From CAXOVX01 sp964213345 (GTDB lineage: Bacteria > Pseudomonadota > Alphaproteobacteria > Rickettsiales > Midichloriaceae), in the NCBI GenBank assembly GCA_964213345.1, contig CAXOVX010000002.1, positions 41,540 to 105,539 of the forward strand: a stretch of DNA of 64,000 bases. Direction: 5' to 3'. Both the position numbers and the translations under genes were made by a program. The notes under the pieces were generated by a model. The model ran no database searches. It was not told where the DNA came from and worked only from the letters and a program-made list of their open reading frames with translations. This document shows positions 1 to 7,705 of the stretch, one piece after another (positions within the stretch are counted from its first letter, which is position 1; each line of letters starts with the position of its first letter).

Positions 1-235
1 GCTGGGAATTTGGTACTGGTCCTGGCCTTACCCCATATAGTTGCAAAACGGTCCCTGAAATATCCAGGTCAATCCCGTGCTAGATTGAGTGGTTGTGATG
101 GGCTCCGAGGGGCACACGCACCATGCTCTTAGACACGCCGTGGGGGATGGCCGCCCACACTCCCACATTCATATAAGTTGCCCCCTCGATGCTCTCCAAC
201 TACTTTGCGGCACATTACCAAAACAGACTACTGTA

Positions 236-1888
236 TTAGAAGTCCATACCCATGTCATCCATACCGCCGCCACCACCAGGTGCTCCCTTACCCCCCCTCT
301 TGTCCTCAGGCTTGTCAACTATAGCTCCTTCAGTAGTGATGAGTAAGCTTACAATGGACGTAGCACTTTCTAGAGCTATTCTAACGACCTTCGTAGGATC
401 TATAATACCTGATTTGAAAGCGTCCACCATCTTGTTGGTTTGCACGTCAAATATTGTATTATAGTTGTTTTGCTCAAGAAGCTTTTGAATTGCAGAAGCA
501 CCTTCAATTCCGGCATTTTCCATTATTTTTTTGCATGGAGCGGACAAAGCTTTTTTGATAATGTTAATTCCAGCATCTTCATCAGCATTGTGCCCTTTTA
601 CCTTATCTAAAGCTAGTGCAGCATAGAGCAGTGTGCATCCTCCGCCTGGTACGATACCTTCTGCGATTGCAGCTTTTGTAGCATGATATGCATCTTCCAC
701 GCTTTCTTTCTTTTCTTTTACTTCGACTTCGGTTACGCCACCTACCCTGAGTACAGCAACGCCACCGGATAATTTAGCTAATCTTTCTTGTAGTTTTTCA
801 CGATCATAATCTGAGGTTGTTGACTCAATTTGCGCTTTAATTTGCTGACAACGTCCCTTTATCAGGTCTTTTTCGCCACTACCACCCACAATTGTCGTAT
901 CATCTTTAGAAATAATGACACGCTGTGCGCTTCCTAAGTGCTGTATTTTGATATTCTCAAGCTTATGTCCTAAATCCTCACTAATTAACTCGGCCCCTGT
1001 AACAGTAGCTATGTCTTCCAACATTGCTCTACGACGATCACCAAAGCCTGGAGCCTTTACTGCAGCTACCTTGAGTCCTCCTCTTAATTTATTTACAACC
1101 AATGTGGCTAAAGCTTCTCCCTCAACATCCTCAGCGATAATCATCAAAGGTCTTCCTGATTGCACAATGCTTTCCAGCAGTGGTACCATCTGTTGAATAC
1201 TGCTTATCTTTTTCTCAAATACGAGGATATAAGGCTTTTCAAGCTCTGCCACCATTTTTTCCGAGTTTGTAACAAAATAAGGTGATATAAACCCTCTGTC
1301 AAAATTCATACCTTCAACAACTTCAAGCTCTAATTCTTCGTTACTTTTTGCTTCTTCTACAGTAACAACACCGTCTTTACCAACTTTATCGAAAGCATCA
1401 GCTAGCATCTTACCAATTTTAGCATTGCCATTAGCAGAAATGGTTGCTACTTGGGCAATTTCATCAGAAGATTTTATTTCACGAGATAATTTCTTGATCT
1501 CATCCACCACCTTTTTGCTAGCCAATTCCATACCGCGACTTAAATCCATTGGATTCATGCCTGCAGCAACTATTTTGACACCTTCAACAGCCATCGCTCT
1601 AGCAAGTACCGTTGTAGTTGTAGTGCCGTCCCCTGCATTATCATTTGACTTATTAGCAGCTTCCTTAAGCATCTGCACTCCCAGATTCTTAAATTTATCA
1701 CCTAGCTCAATATCTTTCGCAACAGTAACACCATCCTTAGTAACTTTAGGGGCGCCGAAAGATTTTTCTATTACGATACGTCGTCCCTTGGGGCCTAACG
1801 TTGCACCCACTATATCAGCTGCTATGTCTATGCCTTCTAATAGTTTTTCTCGTGCTTTACTACCCTTAATAATTTCTTTTACTGCCAT
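236..1888 (-). CDS. groL: Chaperonin GroEL (Hsp60)
   Basis: This is the 60 kDa chaperonin subunit that forms the double-ring ATP-driven folding chamber in the cytoplasm together with GroES. The 550-residue length is standard. The start (MAVKEIIKGSKAREKLLEG) and the ATP-binding stretch AGDGTTTTTVLA near residue 85 are clear, and the C-terminus carries the usual Gly/Met-rich flexible tail (GGGGGMDDMGMDF). A strong ribosome-binding site (AAGGAAGGG, about 1893-1901) precedes the ATG. It lies 76 bp downstream of groES on the same strand and is almost certainly co-transcribed with it from the promoter near 2306-2336. Identification is certain. Confidence 0.99.
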   Translation of the reverse strand: MAVKEIIKGSKAREKLLEGIDIAADIVGATLGPKGRRIVIEKSFGAPKVTKDGVTVAKDIELGDKFKNLGVQMLKEAANKSNDNAGDGTTTTTVLARAMAVEGVKIVAAGMNPMDLSRGMELASKKVVDEIKKLSREIKSSDEIAQVATISANGNAKIGKMLADAFDKVGKDGVVTVEEAKSNEELELEVVEGMNFDRGFISPYFVTNSEKMVAELEKPYILVFEKKISSIQQMVPLLESIVQSGRPLMIIAEDVEGEALATLVVNKLRGGLKVAAVKAPGFGDRRRAMLEDIATVTGAELISEDLGHKLENIKIQHLGSAQRVIISKDDTTIVGGSGEKDLIKGRCQQIKAQIESTTSDYDREKLQERLAKLSGGVAVLRVGGVTEVEVKEKKESVEDAYHATKAAIAEGIVPGGGCTLLYAALALDKVKGHNADEDAGINIIKKALSAPCKKIMENAGIEGASAIQKLLEQNNYNTIFDVQTNKMVDAFKSGIIDPTKVVRIALESATSIVSLLITTEGAIVDKPEDKRGGKGAPGGGGGMDDMGMDF

Positions 1889-1964
1889 ATTTTTCCCTTC
1901 CTTTTTAATAATTGATGATATTAATAGTGTGTATGCATCTAACCTGCTTATTAATTTTTATCTT

Positions 1965-2255
1965 TTATTCCATAATAGCTAATATGTCAGATTCTTTCAT
2001 AATGAGATATTCTACGCTATCAATTTTTACTTCTGTTCCTCCCCATTTAGCGAATAATATTTTGTCGCCTACTTTAACATCCAAAGGACGTACATTTCCG
2101 TGCTCATCTCTTACTCCATTACCTATAGCAACTACTTCACCTTCAATAGGTTTTTCTTGCGCAGTTTCAGGAATAATGATGCCACCAGCTGTCTTAGCGT
2201 CCTTTTGAATTCTTTTTACTAATATACGATCATGTAATGGTCTAATTCTAGGCAT
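1965..2255 (-). CDS. groS: Co-chaperonin GroES (Hsp10)
   Basis: This is the 10 kDa lid of the GroEL chamber. The 96-residue product shows the typical start MPRIRPLHDRILVKRI, the mobile-loop region (KTAGGIIIPETAQEKP) and the C-terminal strand with FAKWGGTEVKIDSVEYLI. A good ribosome-binding site (AGAGGGA, about 2263-2269) sits just upstream of the ATG. It is the first gene of the groESL operon and is preceded by a promoter that fits the alphaproteobacterial heat-shock sigma consensus. Nothing is unusual in the protein. Confidence 0.99.
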   Translation of the reverse strand: MPRIRPLHDRILVKRIQKDAKTAGGIIIPETAQEKPIEGEVVAIGNGVRDEHGNVRPLDVKVGDKILFAKWGGTEVKIDSVEYLIMKESDILAIME

Positions 2256-2305
2256 AACATTTCCCTCTTAATAGTTAATTGTCAGTTAATCATATGTTTG
2301 CACCG

Positions 2306-2336
2306 GTTATATATGTGCAATAAAAGTGATTTCAAG
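2306..2336 (-). promoter_or_regulatory. Putative RpoH (sigma-32) promoter of groESL
   Basis: On the minus strand CTTGAAA (from 2336) is followed, 17 bases after CTTG, by CATATATAAC (2315-2306). This fits the CTTG-N17/18-C(Y)TAT-T type of promoter described for alphaproteobacterial heat-shock genes. It ends about 50 bp before the groES ATG, a normal leader length. The match is by eye and has not been scored. Confidence 0.6.
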
Positions 2337-2725
2337 GTCTGAAGCAAGTTTAATATGTAAAAATTTCCTTAATGTTGGGCGTTGATACTAGTATTCTAGC
2401 GTGTCAAGATAAAGATGATATAAAGCTAGAAATATATATTAAATATATACAATAAAATTTATAAAATTCCCTTGTGATTTATTAATATATGTGTAGAATG
2501 TTCATAGCGTGATAGCTATACGCTAATGAAGGATTGCGATCGGGGAAGAGTTTTCTATTGTAAGTTTAAATTGTAGAGTGTGTTGGCATTAGCTGCTTCC
2601 TTGGCATAACGAAGATACTGAAATGCAAAGGAAAAACATGACACCTGTATTACAACTTTCTCAGAGCAAGATCGACAATACATTGTAATTGCAACATAAA
2701 TATAGATTAAGAAGAGGTTACAAGC
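2337..2725. other. Divergent intergenic region, no gene seen
   Basis: This AT-rich space separates the minus-strand groESL operon from the plus-strand gene at 2726. I see no open frame of note, no tRNA-like fold and no copy of the local repeats. It presumably holds the promoter of the downstream gene; AAGAGG at about 2711-2716 is that gene's ribosome-binding site. Confidence 0.5.
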
Positions 2726-4051
2726 ATGATGAGTAGTAATACGAACAGTATATTAGAGAGCTATGTGGCTTTTTGGGGAAAAGGTGTTTACAAACTCGAA
2801 GAAAGGCCGCAAGGCACGGCATATGCTGAGACAATAGGTGTAGACGAACTATTTCTGGATGAAAATGTTAGTAGTTGGGAAAGTTACAAAAAGAGTGGAT
2901 TGTTGCTCAAACAGCTAGGAAAGGCTGTTCTCAGCAAGTTGACAATAGTAGAAGTTTTACCCTTCTCAGCGGTAAAGGTATTTTTACCCACACCCCCCCT
3001 CCTAAATTCGATAGAAACCCGAGAAATTGGGGTCAGTGCCTCCCCAACACAAAATAATTATTACCTATCACTATTTAACAAGCATCTGGATCTTTTCAAG
3101 TTTGAAGTAAACCTCAAAAATATTATGTTCTACAATCTTGTGATAATGCCACAGGATGTTGTTAACGGGCGTACTAATGAAGAGAAAAATGCATTGATGG
3201 TTCCATCGAACCAGCTTGTGCTGCAAAATCAAAAAAAGCCTGAAGAAGAACTGCAAGTACTAACCGACAGCAAGTGTGACAATCAAAAAAGGGCACAGAT
3301 TATCCATGCTCTTGGGAAGCTGGTAAGGATCGACAAGAGCCAAGTTCTAGTGGGCGAAAACTTTGCGAAGGCTGTAAGTGAAGCGGAAAGTTGTCAATTC
3401 AATGATAATCGTATAAAGCGCACGATTCTTAAGCCAATGCAAGACGAGTTACCTGATGGTATGAAGTTTGGCGGAGCTTGGTTACTGAATGCTTCTTATA
3501 ATTATTGCTATAATGATTTAAAATCAAGTAGTATGGCATTGAAATGCGGAGATTTGAACAATTTGATTGCAGCATACGATACCAAAATATCAACATTCAC
3601 GGAGCAATGTAAGCAGCAGTATGGAAATAGTGATGCTTATTTTTCGAGGCAAGATCATCAATATCATTGTACCCACGACAACAAAAAAGTAGAAGACAAA
3701 AAGCAGCAGCAAAAAGGAGATGGTAAACGTGATGATAGCAATGACAAGCAGAATAACCAAGAAAAAACAAATGATCAGGGCAATCACAAAAAAGAATTTG
3801 GTGATATTTTTAAAAATCCCTTTAAGCAGCACGCGAAATCCAACGAATCTTCGGATTCTAAGATTTTTACCAACAACAATATAAAATTTGAAAGTCCCGA
3901 GCATGCTAAAACCTCCGGCAATTCTGATGGATTCGATCATCATAATTTTTGGGAATCATCATCTACATCATACCTAGGTGATGGGGGGAGTGGGGAGCTA
4001 GTAGCAGGAGCTGGAATATTAGGAGCGATCCTGTTATTTGCGTTATTTTAA
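2726..4051 (+). CDS. Unrecognised 441-aa protein with Lys/Gln-rich region and C-terminal membrane anchor
   Basis: I do not recognise this protein. It has no N-terminal signal peptide. The first 270 or so residues look globular. Residues of roughly 310-360 form a highly charged low-complexity stretch rich in K, Q, D and N, and a Ser/Asn/His-rich linker follows. The last 20 or so residues are a hydrophobic helix (VAGAGILGAILLFALF) ending at the stop codon, the topology of a tail-anchored protein. AAGAGGTT upstream of the ATG is a plausible ribosome-binding site; the next codon is also ATG. It stands alone, divergent from groESL, and about 0.9 kb before the virB genes, so a secreted or host-membrane-targeted role is possible but is only inference. 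Confidence 0.7.
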   Translation: MMSSNTNSILESYVAFWGKGVYKLEERPQGTAYAETIGVDELFLDENVSSWESYKKSGLLLKQLGKAVLSKLTIVEVLPFSAVKVFLPTPPLLNSIETREIGVSASPTQNNYYLSLFNKHLDLFKFEVNLKNIMFYNLVIMPQDVVNGRTNEEKNALMVPSNQLVLQNQKKPEEELQVLTDSKCDNQKRAQIIHALGKLVRIDKSQVLVGENFAKAVSEAESCQFNDNRIKRTILKPMQDELPDGMKFGGAWLLNASYNYCYNDLKSSSMALKCGDLNNLIAAYDTKISTFTEQCKQQYGNSDAYFSRQDHQYHCTHDNKKVEDKKQQQKGDGKRDDSNDKQNNQEKTNDQGNHKKEFGDIFKNPFKQHAKSNESSDSKIFTNNNIKFESPEHAKTSGNSDGFDHHNFWESSSTSYLGDGGSGELVAGAGILGAILLFALF

Positions 4052-4079
4052 AACCCTGTCTAATGGACGTATTGTAGCA

Positions 4080-4164
4080 ATTGCTGCAAATTAGGTATTT
4101 TGTTTGTTTTTTTGACTTAGTGCATCAAGACACAACAAAATTACCGCAATGAATTTGCAGCAAT
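4080..4164. repeat. 13-bp perfect inverted repeat with partly complementary interior
   Basis: ATTGCTGCAAATT (4080-4092) and its exact reverse complement AATTTGCAGCAAT (4152-4164) bracket 59 bases whose outer parts are also nearly complementary (GGTATTTTGT against ACAAAATTACC). It lies between the stop of the 441-aa gene and the end of the dead IS481 element. It could be a long-stem transcription hairpin or an element end; there is no T-run. Confidence 0.5.
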
Positions 4165-4169
4165 TTCAT

Positions 4170-4745
4170 ATTAGTTGTTTAGTCCCGTTAAGAAGTAGTG
4201 TGGACTGGTAATAAATGATTCTGGTACTTTTGTCCACTGTCTTTGAATAAATGCTGCGGGGTTTCCCTTTAATGCTTTAAGGTGTTTTGCGAAATTATAC
4301 CCTATAAAATAGGGATGTAGGTATATCTTTGCTGTTCATATGTTTTATATGTAAAAATTTTTATTGTAGCATATTTTATAGCCCTATTCATGCGCTCCAC
4401 CTGGTCATTTATCCACGTATGCTTCATTTTGGCGGTACGATGTGTAGTTCCAATATTGTGTTCACGCATACACGATCAAAGATATGCGTGAATGCATGTA
4501 TATGACGCTCATGATTGGGAAACTGTATGCCATTATCAGCAAGAATTTTATTGTCCTATAGGGCACAGCTCCAATTAAGCAACACAAAACGCGACTGCAA
4601 TGGTTTTTGTTTGGGTTTTGTGTAATTCGGCATAAGCAAATTTTGATGTTCTATCTATCGCAACATACGAATCATCCCACCTTCAGCTGTTCTAACTTCA
4701 GCTATATCAACATGAAAATAACCAATAGGGTATCTTAATATATCA
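4170..4745 (-). pseudogene. Degraded IS481-type transposase (DDE integrase core)
   Basis: No long frame survives, but translating the minus strand across its frameshifts gives an ordered series of IS481-family transposase segments. These are YFHVDIAEVRTAEG and YVAIDRTSKFAYAELH (first catalytic Asp region), then LADNGIQFPNH (second Asp), HIFDRVC, and WINDQVERMNRA (Glu). A C-terminal part follows with NTLKALKGNPAAFIQRQW and FITSPHYFLTGLN. Several stop codons and indels interrupt it and the N-terminal helix-turn-helix part is missing or unrecognisable. It is an inactive remnant inserted between the 441-aa gene and the virB block. Confidence 0.85.
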
Positions 4746-4932
4746 TTATCCGCTGTTACGACTTAATTCACTTAACATAACTTAAATTTTTCTAATAACT
4801 TGAATAATTATATTCCATGTTCTAGAATTCAGATTATCGGTGTTATATACGAAAGTACCAAATAAACCTCTTATTCGTTGGTTTGTTGTTGCTTTTTTAA
4901 ATTTTAAAATAAAAATGGAAGGGGGTGTAGCT

Positions 4933-5223
4933 ATGGAAGAGGGGTTGAGAGCGGATACGCTGTTTGTTGGCTTAACTAGGCCACCTCTGCTTTTTGGAGT
5001 TAGTTATATGTTTGCGTTGCTGAATTTTTTTGTTTGCATGTTAGCTTACGTGGCAACAAATCAGTTTAAGTATTTGTTCACCCTATTCCCCGTACATGCA
5101 CTAGGTTGTTACGTTTGTTCCAAAGAACCTTTATTCCTCGAATTATTCATAATAAAGGCGCAGAAATGTTCTAGGAATCGTAATAAGGCTTACCATGGAG
5201 GTAATTCTTACGATCCATACTAA
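4933..5223 (+). CDS. virB3: Type IV secretion protein VirB3
   Basis: VirB3 is a small inner-membrane component of the type IV secretion channel that acts with VirB4. The product reads MEEGLRADTLFVGLTRPP, followed by a hydrophobic membrane-spanning stretch and a C-terminal GNSYDPY, all typical of rickettsial VirB3. An upstream in-frame start at 4840 would add 31 residues, but ATG 4933 has a strong purine-rich ribosome-binding site (GGAAGGGGGT, about 4917-4926) and gives 96 residues, the usual family length. It is followed 78 bp later by virB4, the conserved order in this order of bacteria. Confidence 0.92.
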   Translation: MEEGLRADTLFVGLTRPPLLFGVSYMFALLNFFVCMLAYVATNQFKYLFTLFPVHALGCYVCSKEPLFLELFIIKAQKCSRNRNKAYHGGNSYDPY

Positions 5224-5301
5224 AATGAGTGGCGACACTGCCATTTTGTAATACTAGTAAAATAACACAATAAAGTGATTATATAAAGGCTAAATAGTTG
5301 C

Positions 5302-7705
5302 ATGTTGAAATTTCTGCCTTCGACACCTCAAAAATACAGAATTTTTCAAAGTGAGTACAAGGCTGGTGGGTTTCTACCGTATGTAGCTCATTGGAATAAA
5401 AATGCGATACTTACCAATCGCAATGAGTTAATGCAAGTGATAAAAATAGGCGGATTTTCATTTGAAACTGCGGATGATGAAGATCTTGACATCAAGAAAA
5501 ATATACGTAATTCGTTATTTAAAGGAATGGGCAGCAATAACTTAGGCTTATACTTTCACATTATACGTAGGAAACAAAGACCATATCCTGATAATTACGT
5601 AAATACAGATATACCTAGTGGGTTTGCTGCTTTTTTGGATAGCAAGTGGGTAGGAAAATACAAAAACAAAGAGGCTTTTGTAAATGAGCTATATATAACT
5701 CTGATATGTCAACTAAGCAGTACTAGCGGGTTTTTAGACAAGGTGATGTCCAAACTAAATATCTTCTGGCCGTAAAAACTCCTGGGCTAATTCTATGCTT
5801 GAAGTATACGAGCAATTGGAAGATGCTACTGGCCGCGTTTTGAATACACTAAAAGAGTATAACCCGAAGTTACTTGGAATAGAATCCACCCCTCAAGGTG
5901 ATTACTCAGAAGTTGCCGCATTCTTTAGTACCATAGCAAACTGTGGAGAAATGACTCGTGTGTTACACACGCCAGAAATTTTCGCGAATTCTATAAATTA
6001 TTCTAGGTTACATTTTGGTAAGCGCATTGTAGAGGCGAAATGTTGGAATGGCAAAAGCAAATTTGCTGGTATAGTGAGTATTAAAGAATATGCACCCAAA
6101 ACATGGGCGGGGATATTGGACCATTTTTTACGTCTGCCGTTCGAATTTGTAATTACACAATCCTTTAGATTTTCAAATAGGCAGTCTGCTATAAACAAAA
6201 TGCAGCTGCAACAAAATCGTATGATTCAGGCGGGAGATAAAGCTATTTCGCAGATTGCCGAGATAACAGAGGCTTTAGACAAAGCTATGAGTGGTGAAAT
6301 GGGATTTGGACGTCATCATTTGACAGTAATGTGCATCGCAGATGATGTAAAAATTTTAGAAAACAACCTGTCCATAGCAGCAGTGGAGTTGACTAACATG
6401 GGGGGTATTGGTGTACGAGAGAAAGTGAATATGGAACCGGCTTTTTGGGGCCAGTTACCTGGTAATTTCGATTTTATAGTGCGCGCGTCTGTTATAAACA
6501 CATACAATTTAGCTTCATTTAATTCATTCCATAATTATCCTTCAGGAAAGGCGAAAGGTAATTTCTGGGGAGATGCTGTTACGGTATTAGATACTACCTC
6601 TGGTACGCCATATTATTTCAGTTTTCACTTGCGAGATGTAGGGCATACAATGATCATTGGACCCACTGGTGCAGGGAAAACGGTGATGTTGAATTTTTTA
6701 TGTGCACAAGCGCAAAAATTTAAGTGTAGACTATTCTTCTTTGATAAAGACAGGGGAGCCGAGATCTTTTTGCGTGCTTTAAATGGTAAATATACAACAA
6801 TTGACCCAGGCGTACCGTGTGGATTTAATCCATTACAGCTACCTGATACAGGAGAAAACAGGAATTTTCTTTTGGATTGGCTGAGACAGCTGGTAACAGT
6901 CAATGGGGAGTTGGTTACTGCAGATGATATTAATCTACTGAGTACCGCCATAAGCGGTAATTATAAGTTATCTTGTAAAGATAGGAAGCTCTCCAATGTG
7001 GCTCCTTTTTTAGGAATTGGAGGACCGGGCACTCTGGCTGGAAGGTTGGCGATGTGGCATGGCAATGGGTCTCATGCTAGTATTTTTGATAATGTGTCGG
7101 ATATTATAGATTTTTCAAAGGCTAACATCTTCGGATTTGAAATGGCAGAACTATTGAAAGATAAAATGAGTTTGGGACCGGTTTTATCGTATATCTTTCA
7201 TAGAATTAATTTGTCTTTAGATGGTTCAGCAACAATGATTGTTTTAGATGAAGCATGGGCTCTTATAGACAATCCTGTTTTTGCTCCCCGCCTTAAAGAT
7301 TGGCTCAAAGTCCTGCGCAAACTTAATACTTTTGTTGTTTTTGCTACCCAAAGTGTAGAAGATGCCAGTAAAAGCTCGATAAGCGATACCTTGATACAAC
7401 AAACAGCAACACAAATATTTTTGCCGAATCTAAAGGCCACCAGTGTTTATCGTACAGTATTTATGTTAAGCCAAAGAGAATTTCATTTAATAAAAACAAC
7501 CGAGCCCGGAAGTAGGTATTTTTTAGTTAAGCAAGGTAATGATGCTGTTGTTGCTCGTATAGATTTGAGTGGTATGGATGATATAATCAATATACTCTCA
7601 GGAAGAGCAGATACTGTCATAATGTTGGATGAGATTAGGGCTAAGTTTGGGGATGATCCGAATGTTTGGATACCCAAGTTTGTACAGCGTGTTAATGCAG
7701 CATAG
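5302..7705 (+). pseudogene. virB4: VirB4 ATPase, split by a single-base frameshift
   Basis: VirB4 is the conserved cytoplasmic/inner-membrane ATPase that powers type IV secretion. The N-terminal part (5302-5775, 157 residues) and the rest (5795-7705) are in different frames. The second part has Walker A GPTGAGKT (about residue 289 of that part), Walker B MIVLDEAW (about residue 480) and the family's FVVFATQSVEDASKS. The span of 2404 nt equals 801 codons plus one base, and 801 residues is the normal family length, so one extra base between about 5740 and 5790 explains the break. In the second frame the join reads ISSGRKNSWANSMLEVYEQL. It may be a real pseudogene, a recoded gene or a sequencing indel. 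The rest is free of stops. Confidence 0.9.

Noticed and set aside
915..1982. Several plus-strand frames opposite groEL and groES
   Set aside because: They are antisense shadows of strongly conserved minus-strand coding sequence and have no independent support.
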